The notes under the pieces were generated by a model, which was given only the letters and a program-made list of their open reading frames with translations, ran no database searches and was not told where the DNA came from. A DNA stretch of 64,000 nucleotides from the NCBI RefSeq assembly GCF_001854765.1, contig NZ_LJJE01000002.1, positions 310,001-374,000 of the forward strand, given 5' to 3'. Below, piece after piece: positions 29,204 to 37,756 of this stretch (its first letter is position 1; every line of letters starts with the position of its first letter). Position numbers and translations under genes: made by a program. Origin of the DNA: Vibrio sonorensis. GTDB lineage: Bacteria; Pseudomonadota; Gammaproteobacteria; Enterobacterales; Vibrionaceae.

Positions 29204-30271
29204 TTATAGGAATGCGCGGTAAGGCAGTTCTGGATCATTTTTGAAGATATCAGCAAAACCGCGGAAATGTTGGTAATGCATGCGCCCTTTGTCTGTTGGG
29301 TACGTATATTTGCCCCCAACTTGCCAAAAGAAAGGTGCAAAGCCGTACTGTAGGCGATCTCTTTTCATGTTCCACAGCATTTCAATTTCACGCGGGTCGT
29401 TTTGGAAGTTAGCCCAAATGTCGTGGTGGAATGGAACCACTACTTCACAGTTTAAAGATTCAGCTGCGCGAAGAATATCTGAAGACGTCATTTTATCAGT
29501 TACGCCGCGTGGGTTTTCACCGTAAGAAAGCAGAGCTACGTCGATCTTGTGGTCGTTACCGTGCTTCGCATAGTAGTTAGAGTAGTGAGAGTCACCTGAG
29601 TGGTAAATAGAACCGCCTGTTGTTTCAACTAGGTAGTTTACAGCTCGGTCGTCCATCCCATCGAGAATGTCTTTGTCTAGAGAAGACGTACCCTCTGGTA
29701 GTGTTACTAGAGCCGTGCGGTCGAATGCATCTAACACTTTGATGTTTACGTCTTTGATACGGATCTCATCACCAACTTTCGCTATAACGCAGCGATCTTC
29801 TGGAACCCCCCAAGATATCCAAAGGTCAACACATGCTTTAGGTCCAATAAACTTAACGTGGTCACCACAGTTTTGCAGTACCGCGGCTGCGACGTTGATA
29901 TCAATGTGGTCCGCGTGATCGTGCGACGCCATTACAGCATCAACCTCTTTGATAGCAAATGGGTCAAGTGGGAAGATGGCGGTACGCAGGTTTGGTTGTA
30001 GTGCCTCAACACCACCCATACGCATCATTTGGTGTTGGTTTTTCATGAACTGATTTTTTTGAGTCTTTTTACCTGTACCACACCAGAAGTCCATCGAGAT
30101 GTTTGTACCACCTTCAGACTTAAGCCAAATTCCGGTACAACCTAACCACCACATTGAGAATGTATTCGGCTCGACGACCGTATTTTCAATCTCTTCGTTT
30201 AGCCAAGTACCCCATTCTGGGAAGGTGTTTAGAATCCAAGATTCGCGAGTGATTTCGTTTACATTGCTCAT
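29204..30271 (-). CDS. ulaG: L-ascorbate-6-phosphate lactonase
   Basis: A 355-residue metallo-beta-lactamase-fold hydrolase that opens L-ascorbate 6-phosphate to 3-keto-L-gulonate 6-phosphate, the first cytoplasmic step after PTS uptake. The metal motif [10 protein letters not shown] and later histidines ([24 protein letters not shown]) are present, and the length equals E. coli UlaG. It lies downstream of ulaR on the minus strand, opposite to the rest of the ula operon, and ends at a terminator. Confidence 0.95.
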   Translation of the reverse strand: MSNVNEITRESWILNTFPEWGTWLNEEIENTVVEPNTFSMWWLGCTGIWLKSEGGTNISMDFWCGTGKKTQKNQFMKNQHQMMRMGGVEALQPNLRTAIFPLDPFAIKEVDAVMASHDHADHIDINVAAAVLQNCGDHVKFIGPKACVDLWISWGVPEDRCVIAKVGDEIRIKDVNIKVLDAFDRTALVTLPEGTSSLDKDILDGMDDRAVNYLVETTGGSIYHSGDSHYSNYYAKHGNDHKIDVALLSYGENPRGVTDKMTSSDILRAAESLNCEVVVPFHHDIWANFQNDPREIEMLWNMKRDRLQYGFAPFFWQVGGKYTYPTDKGRMHYQHFRGFADIFKNDPELPYRAFL

Positions 30272-30325
30272 GTTAGTACCTTCTGTTTCACAAATTTGAT
30301 TAATTTTGGATGTAGGGAGCCTAGC

Positions 30326-30345
30326 GCCTTAAATTGGATTAAGGC
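30326..30345 (-). repeat. Hairpin between ulaR and ulaG
   Basis: GCCTTAA and TTAAGGC pair around ATTGGA. It may adjust the relative mRNA levels of ulaR and ulaG; no T-run. Confidence 0.45.
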
Positions 30346-30393
30346 ACTGAGCTAAAGTTAATAATTATTGGAGGGCAGGTTAGCCCGTTGGAT

Positions 30394-31149
30394 TTATACC
30401 AAGATGACTTGCGTCCCTTGAGCTTCAATCTTTTTCACAACATTTGGGTCGGCTTCTCTACCGGTAATAACAATGTCTATTTGCTGAGTATTGCAAAATA
30501 GCATTCCAGTTCTCTGGCCAATTTTAGAGCTGTCTACCACAACGACTAACTTGTCGATTTGCTCTAACATCTGTTGTTCGGCGACGGCTGTCAGCATATC
30601 GGCTTTATAGAGACCGGCCTCTGTCAGTCCTTTACCTGATGTAAACATCCAGTTTCCGGCATAGCCGCCCAATGAGTTTGGTGCTGGGTTTAGGAAGATG
30701 TTTTGAGTTTTGTTGTATTGGCCACCAATGATGATCACATCGTCATGGTCTTCGTTGATCAAATAGCTTGCGAGTGGGAAGTAGTTGGTAATGATCTGAA
30801 CATTTTCTCCACATAATTGCTGACCGAGTAAGAAGGCGGTTGAACCGCAGTTAATTACCACGGTATCTTCAGCCTGACAAAGCTCTGCAGCGGCATGTGC
30901 TATTTGAACTTTCTCTTCATAAAACTCAGTACTGTTAATATTGAGTGGTGACCACTTTCTCTTTTGATTTTCTATCCTTTCAGCGCCATTTCGTACCTTT
31001 CGAAGTCTGCCAAGCTCATCTAATTTTGCGATATCTCGCCTAGCGGTAGCTGGGGAAACATTAAAATTATCAATAATATGAGAGACATTAATCGTCTGCA
31101 TTTCTTCTAGTAACGACAGAATACCGTTGTGTCTTTGCACTTCATTCAT
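30394..31149 (-). CDS. ulaR: DeoR-family repressor UlaR
   Basis: A 251-residue DeoR-type regulator. The N-terminal HTH is at about residues 5-57 (NVSHIIDNFNVSPATARRDIAKLDELG), and the C-terminal sugar-phosphate-sensing domain contains INCGSTAFLLGQQL. UlaR senses L-ascorbate 6-phosphate and represses the ula genes. The ATG at 31149 is preferred to a GTG three codons upstream. It stands divergent to ulaAB, with two copies of a 17-bp repeat in the shared 341-base gap. Confidence 0.92.
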   Translation of the reverse strand: MNEVQRHNGILSLLEEMQTINVSHIIDNFNVSPATARRDIAKLDELGRLRKVRNGAERIENQKRKWSPLNINSTEFYEEKVQIAHAAAELCQAEDTVVINCGSTAFLLGQQLCGENVQIITNYFPLASYLINEDHDDVIIIGGQYNKTQNIFLNPAPNSLGGYAGNWMFTSGKGLTEAGLYKADMLTAVAEQQMLEQIDKLVVVVDSSKIGQRTGMLFCNTQQIDIVITGREADPNVVKKIEAQGTQVILV

Positions 31150-31181
31150 ATTTATCACTCTATTTGTCTATGTGACAACTC

Positions 31182-31406
31182 AATGATTACTTTTGATTTG
31201 TTTTGATTCTAATAATCATGGCGATAATTGTCAAATCCTAGCAAATGAAAAACAAGATGAAAATCACCATTTTATGTAAGTTGTTGTTTTTATTGTATCT
31301 GTGTGTTTCTGGTGTGATCTAGTGCTCAATTAACCGTATTCTGACTGGTGATTATTGATATAAATCAAATTAATCATAAATGAGCATTGAATGATTACTT
31401 TTGATT
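31182..31406. promoter_or_regulatory. ula control region with repeated operator and CRP-like site
   Basis: The 17-bp sequence AATGATTACTTTTGATT occurs at 31182-31198 and again at 31390-31406, in the same direction and 208 bases apart. These are probable UlaR operators near the ulaR and ulaAB promoters, and the spacing would allow a DNA loop. A CRP-like site (TGTGA-N6-GCTCA) lies at 31313-31328. Both assignments are inferred from position and sequence. Confidence 0.7.
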
Positions 31407-31490
31407 GCTAGAGTTTAGCTCGTGAGCAAAACAAGACATCACTGAAACCTACAAATCATTAAAAATACAAAATCTATTAGGGGCAAAGAT

Positions 31491-33293
31491 ATGGAGTTCT
31501 TATACGACATCTTCTATATTTTTTACAGTCAGGTTATGACCAAAGCGCCTTTGCTGCTCGGTATCGTAACTTGTCTCGGTTATATCCTTCTCAAACGCGA
31601 CGCAACAACCGTTATCTCGGGTTCAATCAAAACCATTGTTGGTTTTATGATTGTTCAAGTGGGTGCGGGAACGCTGGTAGCGGGTTTTAAACCTGTTATT
31701 GCAAAAATGAGTGAAATTCATGGACTGACAGGTTCGGTAATCGACCCGTATACATCCATGATGGCGACAATGGAAACCATGGGGGACAACTACTCCTGGG
31801 TTGGGTACGCCGTCCTTATTGCACTGGGTATTAACATTCTTTTGGTGGCCTTTCGCAGGGTCACTGGTATTCGCACTATCATGCTTACGGGACACATCAT
31901 GTTCCAACAAGCTGGCCTGATTGCTGTTTTCTACTTCGTGCTTGGTGCGGGTATGTGGGAAACCATTATCTACTCTGCAATTCTGATGGCTCTGTACTGG
32001 GGCATCTCTTCCAACATCATGTTCAAGCCAACACAAGAGGTGACGGGCGGAGCGGGTTTCTCTATTGGCCACCAACAGCAGTTTGCATCTTGGATTGCAA
32101 CTAAAGTTGCTCCTAAGTTAGGTGATAAGAACGACAGTGTTGACCACATCAACCTGCCGAAATGGCTACACATTTTCCACGACAGTATTGCCGCTACTAC
32201 TTTAGTCATGACAGCATTCTTTGGCATCATTTTACTCTCTTTCGGGCTTGATAACCTGCAAGAGATGGCGGGAAAAACTCACTGGCTAATCTATATTTTC
32301 GAGACTGGTTTAAAGTTTGCGGTAGCAATTCAAGTTATCGTAACGGGTGTGCGCATGTTCGTCGCTGAGCTGTCAGAAGCGTTCAACGGTATTTCTCAAC
32401 GTCTGATCCCTAATGCGGTTCTAGCGATTGATTGTGCGGCTATCTATGCGTACTCACCAAATGCCATGGTGTTCGGCTTCCTTTGGGGGGCGGTAGGTCA
32501 ATTTACAGCGGTATTGCTAATGTTGGCATTCGATGCGCCAATAATGATCATCCCTGGTTTCATTCCAATGTTCTTCTCTAACGCAACCATAGGTGTGTTT
32601 GCAAACCACTTTGGTGGCTGGAAAGCGGTCATGAAAATCTGTTTCGTGATGGGCATTATTGAGGTAGTGGGTTCGGCTTGGGCTATTCACATCTTCGCTC
32701 AGTCAGGTACTGAACTTAACGGCTGGATGGGTATGGCAGACTGGGCTCTCGTGTTCCCACCTATCATGCAAGGGATCTCTAGCTCTAGCATGTTCTTCTT
32801 TGCCGTTGTGGCACTCGCTGGTGTTTACATGTATTTCGCTTCAAAAGCGCTGCGTGATGAAGAAGATGGCGAACTACAACAAGCACCAACTATGACAGCA
32901 GTAACACCAGAAGGTGTAGGCATTGAGTGCGAATCACCTGTTAAATCAGCTGCGGTAGCAAATGATCCACAAGTGAACTCAGCGTCAAAACAGAAACCAG
33001 TGCGTGTTTTAGTGTGCTGCGGCTCTGGTCAAGGCTCCTCAATGATGTGCTCTAAGAAAATAAAAGAGTTCTTAGATAAAAAAGGGGTTGCGGCAACCAC
33101 GTTCAACAGTGCCATCACCGACTACAAATCCCATTTCGGTTCATTCGATATCATCGTTACTTCTGTAGCGCTGGCTGAAAAAATCACCAATCTACCTGAA
33201 GGTAAGCAGCAGCTAGCAGTTAAGAACATGATTATGGTGAAAACCTTTGGTGACGAACTGATTTCACTTATCGAAAACAACTTTCATAAATAA
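31491..33293 (+). CDS. ulaA: Ascorbate PTS permease, fused IIC-IIB (UlaA-UlaB)
   Basis: A 600-residue membrane protein that takes up L-ascorbate and phosphorylates it. Residues 1 to about 450 are the multi-spanning IIC (UlaA) part, with [17 protein letters not shown] and the conserved central segments. After a polar linker, residues about 508-600 form the IIB (UlaB) domain with the phospho-cysteine loop [17 protein letters not shown]. In E. coli IIC and IIB are separate genes; here they are one chain. The gene starts the plus-strand ula operon. Confidence 0.95.
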   Translation: MEFLYDIFYIFYSQVMTKAPLLLGIVTCLGYILLKRDATTVISGSIKTIVGFMIVQVGAGTLVAGFKPVIAKMSEIHGLTGSVIDPYTSMMATMETMGDNYSWVGYAVLIALGINILLVAFRRVTGIRTIMLTGHIMFQQAGLIAVFYFVLGAGMWETIIYSAILMALYWGISSNIMFKPTQEVTGGAGFSIGHQQQFASWIATKVAPKLGDKNDSVDHINLPKWLHIFHDSIAATTLVMTAFFGIILLSFGLDNLQEMAGKTHWLIYIFETGLKFAVAIQVIVTGVRMFVAELSEAFNGISQRLIPNAVLAIDCAAIYAYSPNAMVFGFLWGAVGQFTAVLLMLAFDAPIMIIPGFIPMFFSNATIGVFANHFGGWKAVMKICFVMGIIEVVGSAWAIHIFAQSGTELNGWMGMADWALVFPPIMQGISSSSMFFFAVVALAGVYMYFASKALRDEEDGELQQAPTMTAVTPEGVGIECESPVKSAAVANDPQVNSASKQKPVRVLVCCGSGQGSSMMCSKKIKEFLDKKGVAATTFNSAITDYKSHFGSFDIIVTSVALAEKITNLPEGKQQLAVKNMIMVKTFGDELISLIENNFHK

Positions 33294-33302
33294 TTGAATT
33301 GG

Positions 33303-33323
33303 CCCAGCGGCAATGCTGCTGGG
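33303..33323 (+). repeat. Intercistronic hairpin between ulaAB and ulaC
   Basis: CCCAGCGGC pairs with GCTGCTGGG (one G-U pair) over the loop AAT. There is no T-run, so it probably protects or sets the level of mRNA segments and does not end transcription fully. Confidence 0.6.
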
Positions 33324-33364
33324 TCAATAAAAAACGAATAACAACTTACTAAGTGAGCAAAGCA

Positions 33365-33836
33365 ATGAACTTGAACGAATCTCTGATTACCAATAACTCA
33401 ATTCAATTGAATGCAAAAGCTACAGACTGGCAATCGGCTATCAAAATCGGGACGGATGCCTTAGTGAAAGCTGGTGTCACTGAGGAGCGTTACTACGACG
33501 CCATCATCAAGCTATCTCTACTGAAGGGCCATACATCTGTATTCACGATGCATTTGCTCTACCACATTGCCGCCCAGAAGATGGTGTGATGAAACTGGCT
33601 TCGCGTTAACGGTACTAGAAACCCCAGTCTTTTTCGAAGACGTAGACGAGCCTGTAGATGTATTGATCACCTTGGCTGGTAAAGATTCAGAAGAGCACAT
33701 CGAAGGCACGATGCAGGTCGCGAACTTAATCGAGTTTGACGAAGATTTCTCAAAACTACGTGCATGTAAAACACCACAAGAAGTGGCAAACCTAATTGAT
33801 ATGGCGCTTGCACAAGCAAAGGCAGAAGCAGCTTAA
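33365..33836 (+). pseudogene. ulaC: Ascorbate PTS IIA component, two single-base frameshifts
   Basis: UlaC passes phosphate from HPr to the IIB domain. The gene is spread over three frames. The first gives the N terminus to YYDAIIK; a middle frame (33511-33600) gives STEGPYICIHDAF and LPHCRPEDGV, with the phosphorylatable His; the third gives FALTVLETPVFFEDVDEP to the C terminus. Adding one G near 33511 and one T near 33601 restores a normal IIA of about 157 residues. If real, ascorbate uptake would fail unless another IIA substitutes; the rest of the operon is intact, which favours sequencing error. Confidence 0.85.
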
Positions 33837-33845
33837 GGAGTCGAT

Positions 33846-34541
33846 ATGTCCAAATATAGCCAACTGAAACAACGTGTCTTAGAAGCGAACTTACAGCTGC
33901 CTAAGTACGGATTAGTGACATTTACTTGGGGCAACGTTTCTGAGTTTGACCGTATTAATGGTGTGGTAGCGATTAAGCCATCGGGTGTTGAATACAGTGA
34001 TCTGACGGCTGAAAGTATGGTGATAGTGGACCTAGAGGGCAACATTGTTGAGGGCATACTGAACCCATCAAGTGATACCGCTACTCACCTAGAGCTTTAC
34101 AAAGCGTTCCCAGAAATTGGCGGTATTGTTCACACCCATTCTCGTAGTGCAACGATTTGGGCGCAGGCAGGTATTGATATTCCGGCTTTGGGTACCACGC
34201 ATGCTGATTATTTCTACGGTGACATTCCGTGTACTCGCAAGCTTTCGAACAACGAAATTGCTGATCACTATGAGAAGAACACTGGCTTGGTGATCATTGA
34301 AGAGTTTATTCGGCGCCGCATTGAACCAATGGCAGTTCCGAGTGTGATTGTCGCGGGCCACGCCCCTTTCTCTTGGGGGAAAGATGCTAACGATGCAGTG
34401 CATAACGCGGTGGTTTTAGAAGAAGTATCGGCAATGGCTTTGGCAACGCGTTCGTTAAACAGCGGAATCAAGATCCAGCCCGAGTTATCAGACAAACATT
34501 ACCTACGTAAGCATGGTGAAAATGCTTACTACGGACAGTAA
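33846..34541 (+). CDS. ulaF: L-ribulose-5-phosphate 4-epimerase
   Basis: A 231-residue class II aldolase-fold enzyme converting L-ribulose 5-phosphate to D-xylulose 5-phosphate, the last step of ascorbate breakdown. Metal ligands are visible in [15 protein letters not shown] and in the later [10 protein letters not shown] and AGHAPFSWG motifs. It starts nine bases after the ulaC stop with GGAG nearby. The length fits UlaF/SgbE/AraD. Confidence 0.95.
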   Translation: MSKYSQLKQRVLEANLQLPKYGLVTFTWGNVSEFDRINGVVAIKPSGVEYSDLTAESMVIVDLEGNIVEGILNPSSDTATHLELYKAFPEIGGIVHTHSRSATIWAQAGIDIPALGTTHADYFYGDIPCTRKLSNNEIADHYEKNTGLVIIEEFIRRRIEPMAVPSVIVAGHAPFSWGKDANDAVHNAVVLEEVSAMALATRSLNSGIKIQPELSDKHYLRKHGENAYYGQ

Positions 34542-34564
34542 TCAGTGTGATGTTAGGAGAGTCA

Positions 34565-35386
34565 ATGTATCAAGTGTTGGCGTTAGACTTAGATGGAACC
34601 GTGTTGACTGATAAACACACTATTCATCCAGAAGTAAAAAAAGCGATCCAAGAGGCTAAGCAACATTGCCATGTGATGATCGTGACTGGCAGGCATCACA
34701 CGGCCGCAAGGCCTTATTACTATGAGTTAGAACTCGATACTCCAATTATTTGCTGCAATGGAACCTACGTGTATGACTACCAAAGCGAGACGGTTTTAAC
34801 CCAGAGCGCTATCGAGCATCAGCATGCACAAGCGTTTATCGAGTTGGCCCATAAGCACAATCTAAAGATGGTGATGTACATCACCGATGCGATGACTTAC
34901 TCCAATGAAAATCCGTTTGGCTACATGTTGGCTTTGGAAGAGTGGGCTGAACAAGCTCCAGAGCACCACAGACCAAATATTTACCGAGTGGATTCATTTT
35001 CTGAAACCGCAAACCACACCGAGTTTGTTTGGAAGTTTGTCGTGGAAGGGGAGCAAGAGTCGGTTGATTGCTTAATGCAAATGCCTTGGATAAAAAAACA
35101 CTTCAACGGTGAACGCTCCTGGTCCAATCGAATCGACTTTGCGGCAAAGGGAAACAGCAAGGGAGTACGCCTTGCTGAGTATGTCGATAGCCTTGGCTTT
35201 CAGCCCTCTCAAGTGATTGCCGTTGGCGACAATCACAATGACATATCAATGCTTCAATACGCAGGCTTTGGCGTAGCGATGTTTAATGCTGACGACACCG
35301 TTAAATCGAACGCTCAAGCCGTGTGCAAAACAGATAACAATCAAGATGGCCTTGCCCATCTAATACGTGAACAAATTAAAGGATAA
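34565..35386 (+). CDS. Cof-type HAD phosphatase similar to YbhA
   Basis: A 273-residue HAD-IIB phosphatase. Motif I is LALDLDGTVLTD, motif II MIVTGRHH, and motif IV VIAVGDNHNDISMLQYAG. The segment LDTPIICCNGTYVYDY is close to E. coli YbhA, a pyridoxal-phosphate and sugar-phosphate phosphatase. The ATG at 34565 has AGGAGAG directly upstream. It lies between ulaF and ulaD with short gaps, so it is part of the operon. It may remove toxic sugar phosphates during ascorbate use; this is inference. Confidence 0.85.
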   Translation: MYQVLALDLDGTVLTDKHTIHPEVKKAIQEAKQHCHVMIVTGRHHTAARPYYYELELDTPIICCNGTYVYDYQSETVLTQSAIEHQHAQAFIELAHKHNLKMVMYITDAMTYSNENPFGYMLALEEWAEQAPEHHRPNIYRVDSFSETANHTEFVWKFVVEGEQESVDCLMQMPWIKKHFNGERSWSNRIDFAAKGNSKGVRLAEYVDSLGFQPSQVIAVGDNHNDISMLQYAGFGVAMFNADDTVKSNAQAVCKTDNNQDGLAHLIREQIKG

Positions 35387-35390
35387 ATCG

Positions 35391-36038
35391 ATGACGAAAC
35401 CAATGATTCAAATCGCCCTAGATCAAACAAATTTACCAGCTGCTATTGAAGTGGCGAATAACGTAGAAAGCTACGTTGACGTGATTGAAGTGGGCACTAT
35501 CCTAGCGTTCGCAGAAGGGATGACGGCGGTTTCAACTCTACGCCAAAATCACCCTGACCACATCCTAGTATGTGATATGAAAACCACCGATGGTGGCGCC
35601 ATTCTAGCTCGCATGGCATTTGAGGCTGGTGCCGACTGGATTACGGTATCGGCAGCAGCACACATAGCGACAATTGATGCATGTAAAAAAGTAGCCGATG
35701 AGCTCAATGGTGAAATTCAAATAGAGATTTACGGTAATTGGACCATGGAAGATGCGCAGGCGTGGGTTGACTTAGGCATAACTCAAGCTATCTACCACCG
35801 TTCTCGTGACGCTGAATTAGCTGGTGTAGGTTGGACAGATGCTGATTTAATGAAGATGCATGCACTATCTGAACTGGGTATAGAACTCTCTATTACTGGC
35901 GGAATAGTGCCAGAAGATTTGCACCTATTTGAAGGTATTAAAGCGAAAACTTTCATTGCAGGCAGGGCGTTGGCGGGTGACAAAGGCCGAGAAACAGCAG
36001 AAGCATTGAAAGAGCAAATTAATCGCTACTGGAACTAG
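35391..36038 (+). CDS. ulaD: 3-keto-L-gulonate-6-phosphate decarboxylase
   Basis: A 215-residue TIM-barrel enzyme of the OMP-decarboxylase suprafamily that converts 3-keto-L-gulonate 6-phosphate to L-xylulose 5-phosphate. Visible motifs are the IALDQTNLPAA strand and the metal/catalytic segment VCDMKTTDGGAI (D-x-K-x-x-D) near residue 62. It starts four bases after the phosphatase gene with AGGA upstream. It matches UlaD/SgbH in length. Confidence 0.95.
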   Translation: MTKPMIQIALDQTNLPAAIEVANNVESYVDVIEVGTILAFAEGMTAVSTLRQNHPDHILVCDMKTTDGGAILARMAFEAGADWITVSAAAHIATIDACKKVADELNGEIQIEIYGNWTMEDAQAWVDLGITQAIYHRSRDAELAGVGWTDADLMKMHALSELGIELSITGGIVPEDLHLFEGIKAKTFIAGRALAGDKGRETAEALKEQINRYWN

Positions 36039-36045
36039 GAGCGTT

Positions 36046-36927
36046 ATGTATAAAAACTTAATACGCCATCGTGTTGGGATTTATGAAAAAGCCTTACCGA
36101 ATGACTTTAGTTGGGAAGATAAGCTAAAAACCACCAAAGAGTTAGGCTTTGATTTCCTTGAAATTTCGATAGATGAGTCTGATGAAAAACGCAGCCGCTT
36201 AGATTGGAGTGATGAAGAGGCATATAGACTCCGACGCTTGTGTGAAAAGTATCAAGTGCCTTTGCAGTCAATGTGCTTGAGCGCGCACCGCAAGTTTCCA
36301 TTTGGTTCTGCGGATCCTAAAGTGCGAGAACAAGCGGTTATCCACATGGAGAAGGCAATTGCGCTTGCGTATAAGTTGGGTGTTCGCACTATTCAACTAG
36401 CTGGTTATGATGTTTACTACGAGCCAGCAAATCAGGCGACGCACCAGCGTTTCATCGACGGTATGAAGTTGTCAGCACAGCTTGCTGAGCGGGCGGGAGT
36501 GATGTTAGCTGTTGAAATCATGGATACGAATTACCTTAACTCACTGAGCAAATTTGAAGTGTTAAACCGTGAGATTAATTCTCCATACTTCAATGCGTAT
36601 CCAGACGTAGGCAACATATCGGGATGGAACTACGATATTGTGACAGAGCTTAAGCTGAGTAAGCCGAACATTGCGCAGATCCACCTTAAAGATACCTATC
36701 GCGTTACCCCAGAATACAAAGGACAGTTTCGCGATTTAGTGATTGGCGAGGGAGAAGTCGATTTCAATGCCATTTTTACAACATTGAAAGAAACAGATTG
36801 TGTGGTGCCGCTGGTGGTAGAAATGTGGGCACAAGATGAGCACTGGAAAGAGAATATATTGAAAGCTCAGGTTCGCTTAAATGAAGTCTGCCGCCAAACG
36901 GGTATGATACCTTTGTTTGAACGCTAA
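36046..36927 (+). CDS. ulaE: L-ribulose-5-phosphate (xylulose-5-P) 3-epimerase
   Basis: A 293-residue TIM-barrel enzyme that turns L-xylulose 5-phosphate into L-ribulose 5-phosphate. Metal-site residues appear in AVEIMDTNYLN, YPDVGNISGW, QIHLKDTYRV and LVVEMWAQ. The length and sequence fit UlaE/SgbU. It starts seven bases after ulaD with AGGAG upstream and closes the operon; three hairpins follow it. Confidence 0.95.
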   Translation: MYKNLIRHRVGIYEKALPNDFSWEDKLKTTKELGFDFLEISIDESDEKRSRLDWSDEEAYRLRRLCEKYQVPLQSMCLSAHRKFPFGSADPKVREQAVIHMEKAIALAYKLGVRTIQLAGYDVYYEPANQATHQRFIDGMKLSAQLAERAGVMLAVEIMDTNYLNSLSKFEVLNREINSPYFNAYPDVGNISGWNYDIVTELKLSKPNIAQIHLKDTYRVTPEYKGQFRDLVIGEGEVDFNAIFTTLKETDCVVPLVVEMWAQDEHWKENILKAQVRLNEVCRQTGMIPLFER

Positions 36928-36980
36928 TCCCTTAGATTAAAGCTCTGATAAGCAGAACGACTCCTCGATAGGCTAAACAG

Positions 36981-37070
36981 ATTAGCGACATAAACATCGC
37001 TAATGTCAGAAAATTCGTGCTCCTTTCTGACAAAAGACGCGCAATATACTCCCCCTTGTATATTGCGCGT
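36981..37070 (+). ncRNA. Array of three consecutive hairpins after ulaE
   Basis: Three perfect stems lie side by side: ATTAGCGA / TCGCTAAT (36981-37004), TGTCAGAAA / TTTCTGACA (37004-37032) and ACGCGCAATATAC / GTATATTGCGCGT (37037-37070). None has a T-run. This may be a structured 3' end of the ula mRNA or a small RNA; the role is unknown. Confidence 0.6.
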
Positions 37071-37107
37071 TCTACTCTATCTAATGGCGAGAGCGAGATG
37101 GTTCTGT

Positions 37108-37317
37108 TTATATCGCAACAGTTATGTGGTCGCGTCCAATTTTTGCCATCTCTATTAGAACATCAGTGTGGTACTTCTTTTTCACCGTAACGTGAGTCCC
37201 AATTTCACTGGCAATTTTGACGATTTCTAGAGCGTCAGTTGGGTGCAATGAAGAATCTTTTGCGATCTCTATGTTTACGCCTAGTTTGATGAGTTCGATT
37301 GCGTCGGTTGAATGCAT
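37108..37317 (-). CDS. Small protein made of three internal repeats
   Basis: A 69-residue protein, not recognised. It consists of three copies of a unit of about 20-25 residues: TDAIELIKLGVNIEIA, TDALEIVKIASEIGTHVTV and TDVLIEMAKIGRDHITVAI. Each would form a helix and a strand, beginning with Thr-Asp and containing a Lys after the helix. The ATG at 37317 follows a GGA seven bases upstream. The internal repetition argues for a real gene in spite of its size. Function unknown. Confidence 0.65.
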   Translation of the reverse strand: MHSTDAIELIKLGVNIEIAKDSSLHPTDALEIVKIASEIGTHVTVKKKYHTDVLIEMAKIGRDHITVAI

Positions 37318-37561
37318 GATTTTTTCCAAATTTGAACTTTGCTGGACTATATCACTTTCGATGAATTCAACTCTACGAAGCTCCTCGAAAAACTCATATA
37401 TATATCGCTCACAACGCGTTTTTTCAGATCAATTTCAAACATAAAAGCGTTGTGATGAACACCGTGATGAGTGCGGACTCATTTTTAATGAATACGTCAT
37501 TTGCCAAAAATTAAACTGCGAGATGCCGTGTTCAGATTTGAGGTAAAAGCGTATTGTTACC

Positions 37562-37710
37562 TTACTCCGAGGGAGAGCTAACAGGACAGAAAATGGACTT
37601 TCCTACTTTAAAATGCGAATCCTGTTTTTTCTCGGAGTGATCATAACAACCTCCTTAGTTGATTTATTGAATGGAATTGTTTGCCGCATCATTTTGATGC
37701 GGTTTTTTTT
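37562..37710 (+). ncRNA. Candidate small RNA with intrinsic terminator
   Basis: TTACTCCGAG (37562-37571) pairs with CTCGGAGTGA (37631-37640), and ACAGGA (37581-37586) with TCCTGT (37620-37625). Downstream, CCGCATCA / TGATGCGG around TTT is followed by eight Ts (37684-37710), a classical terminator with no protein gene in front of it. An unpaired CCTCCTTAG near 37650 could pair with ribosome binding sites. The 5' end is not known. Confidence 0.55.
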
Positions 37711-37727
37711 ATCCAACGGGCAGATAA

Positions 37728-37756
37728 ATGAAAACCACCCGAAGGTGGTTTTCATT
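37728..37756 (-). terminator. Hairpin at the end of the Sua5 gene
   Basis: AAAACCACC and GGTGGTTTT pair perfectly around CGAA. It lies at the stop codon of the minus-strand tsaC-like gene and probably ends its transcript. Confidence 0.7.
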
